Assembly: GCF_963678635.1 (NCBI RefSeq) | Contig: NC_087064.1 | Location: forward strand, 16,361,802-16,425,801 | Length of the DNA stretch: 64,000 nt | Source of the DNA: Symsagittifera roscoffensis | Lineage: Eukaryota; Xenacoelomorpha; Acoela; Convolutidae | Direction: 5' to 3' | Shown: positions 32,683-44,126 of the stretch, in pieces | Layout of the letters: every line of letters starts with the position of its first letter | Position numbering within the stretch: the first letter of the stretch is position 1 | The notes under the pieces: generated by a model | What the model was told of the DNA's origin: nothing | Database searches by the model: none | The model's input: the letters and a program-made list of their open reading frames with translations, nothing else | Program-made: the position numbers and the translations under genes

Positions 32683-32912
32683 TGTCAGGGGCTACAATGT
32701 TCAGTTGTCATTCATCCTAGTTGCTATTTCTTTATCTACTTATCTCTGAGAGTTCTCACACTATAATTAAGTGTGAGTTTGGTACCTGCCTGTCAATCAG
32801 CCTAGAACTGTCTAGCTGTTATGCGTTGACCTCTAGTTCACTCTCTTATTGATGCGAACTAGAATACAGTCAATTCACTATTTAACAGCCATCGTTTTAT
32901 CATTTCTTGTTA
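32683..32912 (+). repeat. 5' LTR of gypsy copy A
   Basis: 230 bp, starting tgtcaggggc and ending ttgtta. Contains the inverted repeats ctcacact..agtgtgag and ctagttc..gaactag. Confidence 0.92.
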
Positions 32913-33898
32913 TGGCGCAGCCAGTGGATGGAGGGGGGAAAAACCCCCTTGGAATTGTGGCCTTCTGGCCTCCGAATCAGGCGGAACCACAACTCTTATG
33001 GGAACACTGGAAACAACGATTTCATTGGGCAATGGTGGCGAAACATGGACTAGTCTCGTCGGAATTTTACTTTGCATCGACATTGACTGAAGCACAGATT
33101 AATGGCCTGGGTGACATTGGTGGCAAACCAAGGGAAGAAGGTGAACGTACACTGATATCGAATCTGTACCTATGCCTGGGACACGAGGGACAGAGAGCCT
33201 TGCACAATCAGCATCCACATTTAAATATGGAAACAATACGATATCCACGTTTTTTGGATACCTGTTTAGCTCTCTTCCAGAAAGAGCGAAATGAAACGTA
33301 CGAGATGTACCAGATGTTATCGAGGAAACAAAAGGAGGGGGAAAGCTTAGAATCGTTCTATGAAGAATTTAGCGGAATGGCGGCAAGATGCAATTTGGGC
33401 ACCCAGGAGCGGAAAATGGTGAGAGACAAATTTATAATCAATATGAGGAACAGGGACGCGCAGAACGAGCTGTGTCGGGAAACTAAGACCCCGGAGGAAG
33501 CATTGAGAATCGCGATGTCGTATGAAAGAGGAGACAAGTACGCAAAGACTTACAAGGGCGTCGCATCCGGTTCCACGGGAGCGGTTTATTCATCGCCAGG
33601 GGGTTCCCTGCAGATCAAAACGGAACCAATCAGCAATATTCGTGGATCCAGGGGACGAGGAATGCCAAGGGGACGGGGCCAATACTCAAATCGTGGAGGA
33701 GGTCGAATACAAGAACGAATGCAAGAACGAAGATGTTACAATTGCGATCAACCGAACTTCACACCAGAACACCGACAGCGATGCCCAGCAAGAGCCGTCA
33801 CATGCAACTTTTGCAAAAAGGTCGGGCATTTTGAGAGGACTTGCCGGGGAAAACAACAGTCAAGGGGGGCAACCGGTTGGACTAATCCAAGGGGATGA
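32912..33898 (+). CDS. Gag of gypsy copy A
   Basis: Gag capsid/nucleocapsid. The likely start is the ATG formed by the last LTR base and the primer site (MAQPVDGGGKNPLG). The frame is also open upstream to an ATG inside the LTR (32849). A retrotransposon-gag capsid region spans roughly residues 25-200 (LLWEHWKQRFHWAMVAKHGL near the start, TPEEALRIAMSYERG at the end). An Arg/Gly-rich stretch (RGSRGRGMPRGRGQ) follows, then two zinc knuckles: CYNCDQPNF..HRQRC, and the canonical CNFCKKVGHFERTC. The run AAGGGGGGC (6 G) near the end sets the frame, giving a gag end ..ATGWTNPRG. Intact, but in a truncated element. Confidence 0.9.
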   Translation: MAQPVDGGGKNPLGIVAFWPPNQAEPQLLWEHWKQRFHWAMVAKHGLVSSEFYFASTLTEAQINGLGDIGGKPREEGERTLISNLYLCLGHEGQRALHNQHPHLNMETIRYPRFLDTCLALFQKERNETYEMYQMLSRKQKEGESLESFYEEFSGMAARCNLGTQERKMVRDKFIINMRNRDAQNELCRETKTPEEALRIAMSYERGDKYAKTYKGVASGSTGAVYSSPGGSLQIKTEPISNIRGSRGRGMPRGRGQYSNRGGGRIQERMQERRCYNCDQPNFTPEHRQRCPARAVTCNFCKKVGHFERTCRGKQQSRGATGWTNPRG

Positions 33899-33960
33899 GC
33901 TATTCGAGGAAGAAGATACCCCCTCGGATGACGTGGGGCCCCAAGTTGCAACGAATTCAG

Positions 33961-35889
33961 TCATACTCAATCTGCTCTCAAACTACAGTGTTGACTTCAA
34001 TTATCCGGTCATAACGAACAAAATTTGGAACTTCAAATGCGTTTTTCTCAAGTTGGGTTAAGTTTAGACTAACAGTGAACAGAACTAAATTCACCAGAAT
34101 TATTTTTTTCGCAGTTTTTTAAACGAAACTCGGACCCAAATTTTTACCCCCAAATGGGTCATTTTTTTAGTTGATTAAGAATTACGCTGAAACTTTCAAA
34201 TTAATTGATGATAAATAAGAAACTTGTATCAAAAGAAGCTTCTTACACAGCCCAACAAACTTTTAAAAGGCTAATCTTCAACTGTATAGGTGAATATATT
34301 TATGATTATTAGCCAAAAAAGTCAGCTTTAACATATCAAAAACTTAAAGTCTTTGCTTAAAAACAAATTTCAATTTAGTTGCACAATTTATAGAGATTTT
34401 ACGTTTCTAAATTTTTGATGGGCTATGTAAGAGACTTTTTTGATTTCACTTTCTCAACAATTAATACGCGAAAGCTTTTGATTCCGAAGTTTGCAAAACC
34501 AATTGCTTGATAACAAGTTTGGTGAAATTCTAAGTAACTTTTTGTTCTCTTCATATTTTGTCTCATGTTCAACCAATTTGAGAAAGCGTGTTTAAAGTTT
34601 GAAATTTTGTTTGTCTTTTCCGATTAGTTTAAATCAGCGCTGTAGAACCTAGCAAATGGAAAGATCTAAGTCCATATAGTTAAAAAAAACCAACTATAGT
34701 TGGAATTCACCATAGTCTCCATAAATGATGTAAGGTTTCAGCCCGAAAGTCAAAAGCTCGCTTTCTAGTAAATAATTGGACCAAAACAAGTTGTAATTGC
34801 ACGTTTATATCTTTTGCTGTCGTCATGTTTTCTTTCTTATGGTTAGAAATTATACATATGTTTTGTATTGGGCTATTTTTCCCTTCATTACATAATTTAT
34901 TGGACTATTTTGTATTGGACTATTTTGTATGGGACTGTTTTGTGTATGCACCATGTACTTAAGTCATGCACTTTTCACTATAGGGCAGCAAGCAGAAAAA
35001 GAGGGTTTTTTGATAAGATATGCCACCAGATTTGCCTTATCAACAAACAATACAGTTCAAAGAGGGCGCCGATCCAAGATCTGGGGACAGATATTCAAAA
35101 AAATGATTTTTTGGACCATTTTTTGTAGTTTGACAAGTTCGTTTTGCGTGCTTTTTCAAAACAGTATAGAGACCCTGTTTTGACAAAGTTTACGCATTTG
35201 CAAGTAGATGTATGTGTTCGGAGGTATGCGTTGTAGTTATTGTGGGATTGTTTTTGATAACAAGTATAAACTTAAAGAACATGCTGAAAAGTTAGAAACG
35301 GCAGCGAAAACATTGTGCATGATCTTTTTGAAGATATATTTTATTAAGACACCCAGTTGATGACAATATATATTAACTAAATTAATTCTACTTATCAGAG
35401 CAGTCCTGGTCAATGGCACAGTTATTAAGTCAGACCACGTCAAACTAGAATAAAAACAAAGACGAATTTGGAAAACTGTTATAGATTATCAAATTTTAAA
35501 GCATCAAACGTTTGAAAGAGGCTCATAAAGTTTGCGAAATCCACCAAGTGCTTGCATATTATCTACTCAATAAATAAACTCACATGGCAAATAAATTATT
35601 AAAAACAATTTCAGATGCTGATGAACAAGGAAAGAAAATAGGAACAAGGAAAGAAAAAATTTGAAAAAACCTTGGACAATTTATCAGAAACAATGGCGTT
35701 TCAAGTAGTTTAACAAAAATAATTTAAGAAAGTCAATATAATCAATTAAAAAGAAATAAGGAACATCAAAAAAGTGAAAAAATGGTGATATATTACAAGA
35801 GGTGGTAGGTTCAATTTTAATAGCTGGATCGCTTTTTGAAATATTTCGCTCATAATTTGTTTCAAAAGCCACATTTTTTGGCAAAAGAT
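33961..35889 (+). repeat. Segment S, copy 2
   Basis: Begins 'tcatactcaatctgctctca' directly after the break in copy A and is nearly identical to 44127-46056 throughout. No host gene is recognised. Confidence 0.9.
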
Positions 35890-36119
35890 TGTCAGGGGCT
35901 ACAATGTTCAGTTGTCATTCATCCTAGTTGCTATTTCTTTATCTACTTATCTCTGAGAGTTCTCACACTATAATTAAGTGTGAGTTTGGTACCTGCCTGT
36001 CAATCAGCCTAGAACTGTCTAGCTGTTATGCGTTGACCTCTAGTTCACTCTCTTATTGATGCGAACTAGAATACAGTCAATTCACTATTTAACAGCCATC
36101 GTTTTATCATTTCTTGTTA
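35890..36119 (+). repeat. 5' LTR of gypsy copy B
   Basis: 230 bp, essentially identical to the LTR of copy A. Confidence 0.92.
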
Positions 36120-37093
36120 TGGCGCAGCCAGTGGATGGAGGGGGGAAAAACCCCCTTGGAATTGTGGCCTTCTGGCCTCCGAATCAGGCGGAACCACAAC
36201 TCTTATGGGAACACTGGAAACAACGATTTCATTGGGCAATGGTGGCGAAACATGGACTAGTCTCGTCGGAATTTTACTTTGCATCGACATTGACTGAAGC
36301 ACAGATTAATGACCTGGGTGACATTGGTGGCAAACCAAGGGAAGAAGGTGAACGTACACTGATATCGAATCTGTACCTATGCCTGGGACACGAGGGACAG
36401 AGAGCCTTGCACAATCAGCATCCACATTTAAATATGGAAACAATACGATATCCACGTTTTTTGGATACCTGTTTAGCTCTCTTCCAGAAAGAGCGAAATG
36501 AAACGTACGAGATGTACCAGATGTTATCGAGGAAACAAAAGGAGGGGGAAAGCTTAGAATCGTTCTATGAAGAATTTAGCGGAATGGCGGCAAGATGCAA
36601 TTTGGGCACCCAGGAGCGGAAAATGGTGAGAGACAAATTTATAATCAATATGAGGAACAGGGACGCGCAGAACGAGCTGTGTCGGGAAACTAAGACCCCG
36701 GAGGAAGCATTGAGAATCGCGATGTCGTATGAAAGAGGAGACAAGTACGCAAAGACTTACAAGGGCGTCGCATCCGGTTCCACGGGAGCGGTTTATCCAT
36801 CGCCAGGGGGCTCCCTGCAGATCAAAACGGAACCAATCAGCAATATTCGTGGATCCAGGGGACGAGGAATGCCAAGGGGACGGGGCCAATACTCAAATCA
36901 TGGAGGAGGTCGAATACAAGAACGAATGCAAGAACGAAGATGTTACAATTGCGATCAACCGAACTTCACACCAGAACACCGACAGCGATGCCCAGCAAGA
37001 GCCGTCACATGCAACTTTTGCAAAAAGGTCGGGCATTTTGAGAGGACTTGCCGGGGAAAACAACAGTCAAGGGGGGGCAACCGGTTGGACTAA
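36119..37093 (+). CDS. Gag of gypsy copy B
   Basis: Same layout as copy A with few substitutions (for example a His in place of Arg in the Arg/Gly-rich part). The G run at the gag-pol junction has 7 G here, so Gag ends ..SRGGNRLD, and the pol frame lies one step away. Confidence 0.9.
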   Translation: MAQPVDGGGKNPLGIVAFWPPNQAEPQLLWEHWKQRFHWAMVAKHGLVSSEFYFASTLTEAQINDLGDIGGKPREEGERTLISNLYLCLGHEGQRALHNQHPHLNMETIRYPRFLDTCLALFQKERNETYEMYQMLSRKQKEGESLESFYEEFSGMAARCNLGTQERKMVRDKFIINMRNRDAQNELCRETKTPEEALRIAMSYERGDKYAKTYKGVASGSTGAVYPSPGGSLQIKTEPISNIRGSRGRGMPRGRGQYSNHGGGRIQERMQERRCYNCDQPNFTPEHRQRCPARAVTCNFCKKVGHFERTCRGKQQSRGGNRLD

Positions 37094-38058
37094 TCCAAGG
37101 GGATGAGCTATTCGAGGAAGAAGATACCCCCTCGGATGACGTGGGGCACCAAGTTGCAACGAATTCAGTAAGTTTCGTTAAACGAGAACACCACAGCTGG
37201 TCATCAGAAAGTTCCGACGACTACATGGTTATGGCAATCAGACGGAAGAAAGAGACATTATTGAAAGTTGCCGGACCTAAACTCAAAATATATATTAATG
37301 GACACCCGATGAACATCTGGATCGACAGTGGATCGCCGATATCCATCTTAACATTAGACGATTTGAGGAGAACAGTGGGAAGAGCGGGAATTAACTTAAA
37401 ACAAGATGACGCTGACAATGACGAATTCCGGGAACTACAGCAACAATCGGATCAAGATGTTGGGCAAAATGGAACTCGAGTTAGCATCAAACGGCTGGAA
37501 GACGAAAGCAGAAGTCGAGTCATTGGGGGGACCAGACCATCCATCGTGGGTCGTGATTTGATGGGAAAACTCGGACTCCAGTTGAAGCAAGCTGATCCAA
37601 GGGGGGAAGTAATGAACATCCAGGGGACGGAAGACAATTCATGTGAGGAAGGGCACAACGAATCGGAGGATGAGCAGATGGACCAATGGCAATTATACTT
37701 CAGTAAGCTATTCCCAAAACTTTTTACTAGAGTCGGAAAAATTAGGAACTACAAGGTTCAAGCGGAATTTTTCAAAAATCTTGTACCAGTGCAGCAGAAG
37801 GGACGGAGAGTGCCGGTAACGCTCCAAGAAAAGGTGGACAAGGAAATTGATAAGCTATTAACCCAGGGACATATAGAAAAGTTGAAAGAATGTTCGGATC
37901 GATATTTTGTTTCTCCGATCGTCATCACCGTAAAAAAAGACGGGTCCGTGAAGTTAGCATTGGAATCTCGAGAGCTTAATAAACAAGTTCATAAAAACAA
38001 ATACCAAATGCCAAATATAAAAGAACTTGTAGATACAATGGGACAACTTATTTCCGAG
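37048..38058 (+). pseudogene. Pol fragment of gypsy copy B (protease and RT start)
   Basis: An open frame overlapping the end of gag in another frame. It carries an aspartic protease with an intact active site (IWIDSGSPISILTLDDL, near 37320), a second protease part (SIVGRDLMGKLGLQL), and the start of reverse transcriptase (RRVPVTLQEKVDKEIDKLLT, then YFVSPIVITVKKDGSVKL). It is cut before the catalytic YxDD region, so no active polymerase can be made. Confidence 0.88.
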
Positions 38059-40469
38059 TATTTATGATTATTGCAGTCTTCACAGTCCGCTGATGCTTTG
38101 TTTTTAATTTTTATAAAAAAAAATTTTCACTAAAAGACTAATTTCTGCAAAAGTATTTGGCTGGTCACTGTGTTAACGATTTCTAAACTCATTGGTAGTT
38201 CGAAGCTTTTGTACTGTTTTCCCTATTTTCACAAAAAAATTCTTTGTATTTGGATTGAATTTTTTAGAATGGGATTGAGCATCATCTATTTCGCAAATTA
38301 ATAGAAATTAACAATTAAAAATGCCTTTTGGCTGGTTTATTTTGATTTTAAAAAATTGGTTTTCACGGTTAACACATTTTTTTATTTTTTATCTTTTTAT
38401 TTTTAATGTTCGCCTAATTTTTATGACTAAGAAAAGTATTTTTTTAGGAATTTTATCAATCAATGCTGATAACAAGATTTGAAACATTTTTGAAGTTAAG
38501 TCACCATTGGACATAAGAAAAATTCCTCACTTAAATTTAAATCTTTGTAAATCAAATAACCAAATCAGAGGTCTGACTGAAGGTCGCACTGAAGTATATC
38601 AATGCGCATGTTTTTTTATTTGAAATGAAAATGTCACTTTGAACAACTTCGCCAAATGTGTCTTCAATTTTCAAATAACCACATTGAGGGTGTGATATTG
38701 GGGCAAAATTGTTTCAGTAGAGCTTGAAAAATGGTAAAAAACAGCTATCTATTTTACGTTATAGATTTAGCTGCTTCTCTAGTTGGGCTGCTGATTAAGT
38801 GTATTTTGTCCTACAAAAACTTATCCTGAGAAATTTTCTGATGTTTCAGCTTTTTTAAATGAAAGCCAATTTCTTAAGTAAAGCATAATCATAAATTGAA
38901 CAGTACGCTTTCCGTAATAAACTCATTTAAGGTAGTGCAGTACAAAAATGACTGAGAAAGAAACGTCTGGAAAAACCAATTCAAAAATCTGTTTCCCTAA
39001 AAAATTTTGAGTTCACTTCTGCATGTCTCGACGGTTTAGAAAATAATGGGTTTGATCAAGGTTGCAACAACGGAACAGAATAGGAGAAATATGTGAAAAC
39101 ATTTTGTACCTATTTTTGTGAATAGTTCTACTGTGAAAACCAGTCAAGTATTAAAGATGAAAAATTTTTTGATCAACTTGAGGCTTTGTAAATTTTATAA
39201 TCAGAAGCATCCTAGGACCTGATGCAGAAATATTTTCGTAACATGCGAGGACCTATTACACAAAAGTTTTTGCAACACAAATCCGAATGTTTTGTTTAAT
39301 AGTTGTCAATTGAGACTTCTTGAAAAACTGAATGACTTTTTATCAGTAACGAGAACAAACAAACAATAAAAACTATCAAATCAAGTCATCAATAGAAGCC
39401 AATTTCCCACTTCACTGCCGACTTCAGAGCGAAAAAGCAAGAAAAACAGTCAAATTGGCGTCTCAAATTTCCCGCAAGTTTAAAATGCTAGAAAAAGTTT
39501 TCGAAACAAATATTTTAAACTTAAGTTTAATTTGAAAATAGTCAGAAACAACTATACTACAACCGGAACAAACTGTATTGGTATGCTTTTAACTGAACAA
39601 AAGGCAAAAACAAACCTCACGGCAGTTTTTCATTCAAAAACAAATCAAAAGGAAAGTTTCCTCACATTCTATTAAAACGGCAAGTACTTTGAATCGCATA
39701 TTTTTGGACAAGTAGATGCAATCTTGCAAATGAATATATAGCAACGGAAGATGAAAGGTTCCGAGAATTTTACAAATTTTTTTCTTCTTTTTTTTTGAAA
39801 ATAGAAAAAAAAATTCGTTATCAGGTCAACGAGGGATTTGAAACCATCAGCAATTTACATCACCCATGACCATGGACTTTGCGGCTAAGTGGCGGCTCTA
39901 GATTGGATACTTAGTTGTTTTTGGTTCAAAGGCACTCGCAGACATCTCCTAACGAGAGCCGCGACTACCATTGTCTCTACCCGTACCTAGGTGCAGACGC
40001 AGTTGCACACATGATCATTCAAAAACCTTTCGTCGCTGATAATCAGCTGTGTACATGTCTGCATTTTATCTTTATCTGTACAGTCATGCATGAGTAATAC
40101 AGACATAGCGGGAAAATGCCAAGACATTATTCAGACATTGTTCAGACATGAACCAGCAGTTGTGACTGAAAGTGAACAAACGAACAAAGACTGAACCACT
40201 TAGTTTATTTCCAATTAGCAAACATAATGCGACGGAATTGACGCATCAAACACAAACGCAATTGTTTATCATTTGCCACTCAATTTCAAAACTGCATTTG
40301 CTGTCCACGTCTAATATAATTTAATTTTGCTGGCCCTAAATTACATTTTGCAAACTAGTTTTTCTCAGAGCAAAGCTCTTTATTGTATGTTTTTCTTGCA
40401 TTTTTTCGCAACTTCGCATATTTTACTTCGTGCCTCTTTCCAAACCTGTTTTGTTTTTAATCATACGTA

Positions 40470-40660
40470 GTTGTGGGGCGGGGGGGGATGACATGGGGGG
40501 TGAGTTATGGTGTAAAAACCAAAAAACTATTAGAGTGGGGGGGGGGGTAAAAACGGTTAGGATGGGGGGATTAAACACTGTTAGAGTGTGCGTGTGGGGG
40601 CATAGAAATTGTTAGGGCGGGGAGATAAAAACCGTTAGGTGGTAAAATTTTTAATTTAAG
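40470..40660 (+). repeat. G-rich degenerate tandem array
   Basis: About five units of the type 'gttaggatggggggat..aaaaac', each with a G run of 5-11. Intramolecular G-quadruplexes are possible. Confidence 0.75.
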
Positions 40661-41324
40661 GAACCAAAATGGTGGCAGATGAAATGGAGTCGGGAGTGAG
40701 TTCTGTCAGCGGTTCTGTTTTTCCCTCTAAAAGACCTGACTTTTTTTTGCAACTCTAGAAAAACTAAAAACGATAGATTTTTTTTTCAAGTTTCACTTAA
40801 TTTAAAAAAACTTTTCAGGTTGTTTGAAATTATATTGTTTCAAAAATGCCGGCTAAATTATCCAAAATACTTCAAGAAAATGACCATAACCAGAGAAGCC
40901 AAAACAACAACTCAAGGGTAAGAACTTCACAGTTTAAAAGATCTCCGCAAAAACGGGTTCCCCATTTAAGAAAAGTAAAAACAAATCGATTATAATGGAT
41001 TATCGTGGTCTATAAAATTTTAAATATAATCAATTCCCATGTTACGTTCAGACAACAATATTGTTTTAAAATTGGATTTAAATCCATTTTGTCTCGCCGA
41101 AACAAAATGCATTATAATTTTTTTGGAAACCATTATAATGTATTTTATAACAAGTAAGAAATCACATTAAAATGGATTTTTTTCCGCCTTATTTTTGTTT
41201 TGCGCGTCGTGCAAAGTTTGCAATAATTTCTGCATTTATCAAGAGAGTTAAGCGGAAACTTTACAAAGCGGTTGTACGGCTTAAACCATTTCTTAGCCTG
41301 AACTCAATTTGCAAAAAGATTCCG

Positions 41325-41510
41325 TTAAGTCCCCCCCCCTAACGATTGCCCTTTTGCTCCCCTTCAATCCCCCTAACGTTCGTCCCTTTGCTCCCCTCCC
41401 CACTCAACCCCCCCCCCCCCCCCACCTGAGCACCCAACCACCGCCCCCCCCCCCCTCCATGAACCCAACAACCCTCTCCAACTTGAATCCACCCCCGCCC
41501 CATTTGATTT
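41325..41510 (+). repeat. C-rich degenerate array, inverted relative to the G-rich array
   Basis: Runs of 5-16 C separated by 'taacg', 'aacc' and 'tttgctcccctcc'. 'cccccctaacg' is the reverse complement of the G-rich array's 'cgttagggggg' pattern, so the two could be arms of one foldback. Confidence 0.65.
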
Positions 41511-43079
41511 TTGTAATTTACACGTATATGGCAAATTACTGGGCCCTCTTCATTCTGGGTGACATTGTGTTACTTTCCTGCGATGTAAGATGCCATCTCG
41601 CTTCACCAAAAAGAAAATTTTATTTGAGCAACAGAATTGTGAGTCAATAAACTTTTTTAGATTCAATTTTTCTAAATTCTAGATTTCGATTTTATAAAGC
41701 ACTTTCTTTCTTCATTTTCGTTGTTTCTTCCAAATTTGAAAAATAAGATAAAATTTTGAAGTTCTCATTTAATTCAGCTTTGTTTTTTAAACTTTAGAGC
41801 CTTTGTGTTCACTAAATATTTGATTTTAGTTTTTGTCAAACTTGGACATTTTGAATAGCCAATTTGTCATTTCCTAAAGGAACCAAAAAACATTTTTTTT
41901 TAATCGCAGTTTTAACCACAGACTACTTTTGTACCAGAAATTTTTGAAAGAACACTAAAAAACTAGATCATTTTTTGGACGAAAACTTTAAAAATGATAC
42001 TGTTCGCATTTTCTTTCTCTCAATTTTTAGCCTTTTTTGGTTTCGCTCAAAAAAATTGTTTTTAATGTTTAATTTTTTGAATTGCAACAGATGTTTTAAG
42101 AAACGTAAAAATTTTTGTTTTAGTGCTTCATATTCTAACAAACATTACGAATTGGACATATCCAGAGAATTTTGAATTGAAAATTTCAATGAAACAATTT
42201 AGGCTACCCACTGAAACTACACTATGGTCAAAAACTTCTGATGACTGCAATGGAAGTGGATCCATAAAAAACGTTTATTTGTTTTTCATTTGTAATTCGC
42301 TTTGCTGAAGTATAGTTTTCACTTTTTGCCTTCCTGAATTCACGGTAATTTAACTGATTTCTCTTTGTTTTGCAATTTTAGCGTGAGAAAAAAAAGTGTT
42401 TCGGCATGCCTGACCATGCATTCACACATTTGAAGACATATCTGAGCACTTCTGGTCCATCTCTGAATCATGTCTGGCCGGAAATGTTCCAGGCCTGCAC
42501 ATATTTGGTCCAGATCTGAGATGTTTACACCTGCTAAGACATGCACATGTCCAGTATGCCATAAATGCAGCACATGTGTATTTCAAATGCGCATTCAAAA
42601 AGTAGACATGTATCTGATCTGCATCATATATGAAATAACTATTGATTTTCAATGTTCATGGATGGAATGTTAGTTTGACACTGACACGGGTACTATCAAC
42701 AATGAGTTCTCAGAATGTTTCAACAACAGAACAATCAACAGAAAAAATACGAAATTGATAGAAAAAACTAAATCAACCTAATATTCATCTTTTGCTTCAG
42801 TAATTATTTTATATTGAATTTATGTCTTAAAATCTGTGTTCTCATTTTTTAAAAATTGTGCTTTTCCTATTTTGAGAGATTTAGGTAAAAGTTGTCGATC
42901 AAAACTTGAAATTGGCCGCCAATCAAACAAAAATCCGAAATTTTTTAAAAGCTTTCTGGGGGCAACCGTCTAGTGGGCTATGTGTATGTATGCCTCGCTA
43001 AGATTGCTTCCTCCTTCCACGAACGCTACTTGGCTGTATTCGCGTTTAAAGCTGTTTTTTGCCAAGAAAAATCGGCTCT

Positions 43080-43230
43080 TTAAAGATCTTGCCAAAAAAA
43101 AGTTATCCTCAACGGAGTTTATCTGGCAAGATCTTGCAAGAATCTTGGAAAAGCTTTTTAAAGGGATGCATCTTTTTTTTTTTACAAAATCTTGCAAGTT
43201 TCTCGCAAGATCTTGCAAGATAAACTCCTT
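43080..43230. repeat. Small palindromic element rich in AAGATCTTGC
   Basis: Ends 'ggagtttatctggcaagatc' and its inverse 'gatcttgcaagataaactcc', each next to a second AAGATCTTGC-type palindrome. It is preceded by a block shared with 29240-29440 and 31111-31300 ('cctccttccacgaacgctac'). Confidence 0.7.
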
Positions 43231-44126
43231 GATCGACTAAGGAAGTTTCTGCTTGTTTAAGTACCCTTTTACTGATTTGGAGTCCGAGTCACTATTTCGA
43301 TTATGCAGAATAAACTTGATCTGACGTAAATGGAATAAGCAGAATGAAAATTAAAAACTGTCGTTGAGTTATTGTAATATGATTTTCATTATTACAGACC
43401 CACTGCTGCTCTCATTCGCTGGACAAATAATTTTGTAAAATTTATATACAATAGAGCATATCAGTACCTTGAGACAAATAGTATAATCTATCTTGAATTG
43501 AGTGTAAAACAGTTTTGTTTCTTTATAAAACACTTTAATCTTGTTGCAATTCAAAGTTGACTTAAAAAATCAAGTTAAAACAAAAAAAAACTGTTACTAT
43601 AAAAATCTTCAAAATATAAACGAGTGTTCTCATTCGTTCTGAGATAATCTGTACCAGAGTGAGTTTTCTTCGTTTCAGAAACGGCAAGCTAAGTTGAATT
43701 TATCAAATAATTAATTCTTAAAAATAAGATAGAACGCGTATATCTTAACGTTCAGGAATCTGAGCAATTTAAACTTTTGGGAAAAACAACTTGGTAGCCA
43801 TAGATTTTAATGAGTTTAATTTTATACTTAACTTTGCTAAGCATTAAACTCCATTAATTTGCCTCTGCGGTGTAAAGTATTTCAAACAACAAAGTTTATC
43901 TGACGTTAGTATCCTCTTTTTGTATTTTTCTTTGGATTTCTTTAAATTTCTACAGTATTTTAATCTCTAGACGTTTTATGAGACTAGAAAATAATGCTTC
44001 GATTTTTCAAGAGTTTTTGAATAAGTTCTCATTTTGAAGGTTCTGTCTGCAACATACTTGCAACATAATTGCAGTATAAAATTCGAAACGCGCAACATCA
44101 AAACTGTGCAACATCTTTTTTTTCAG

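Larger units (their letters stand above)
32683..33960 (+). mobile_element. Truncated gypsy element, copy A
   Basis: Has the 5' LTR, primer site and gag, then breaks off inside the gag-pol junction region at 33960 and runs straight into segment S copy 2. No 3' LTR. Its left flank (..caaaagat) is the same as for copies B and C, so it is a segmental copy and not a separate insertion. Confidence 0.92.
35890..38058 (+). mobile_element. Truncated gypsy element, copy B
   Basis: 5' LTR (35890-36119), gag, protease and the start of reverse transcriptase. It breaks off at 38058 (..tttccgag) and is followed by segment P copy 2. No 3' LTR. Confidence 0.92.
39982..42686. mobile_element. 2.7-kb insertion without coding capacity
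   Basis: Interrupts segment P between 'ttgtctctac' and 'tactatcaac'; copy 1 reads straight through at 29100 ('ttgtctctactaccaac'). The ends are ccgt... and ...acgg, and TAC flanks both sides, so it may be a DNA transposon derivative with very short terminal repeats. Inside are a G-rich array (40470-40660), a C-rich array (41325-41510) and, at the right, a CAGACAT-rich part. No transposase frame is recognised. Confidence 0.55.
38059..44126. repeat. Segmental duplication, segment P, copy 2
   Basis: Paralogous to 26726-30760 (see there), with the 2.7-kb insertion at 39982-42686. A tRNA-like B box (ggtttcaaatccc on the minus strand) lies near 39843. No host exon is recognised. Confidence 0.8.

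Noticed and set aside
42470-42673. Cys-rich small protein (CTCPVCHKCSTCVFQ)
   Set aside because: Lies in the CAGACAT/ACATGT-rich end of the 2.7-kb insertion; the Cys codons come from short repeats, and there is no signal peptide or start context.
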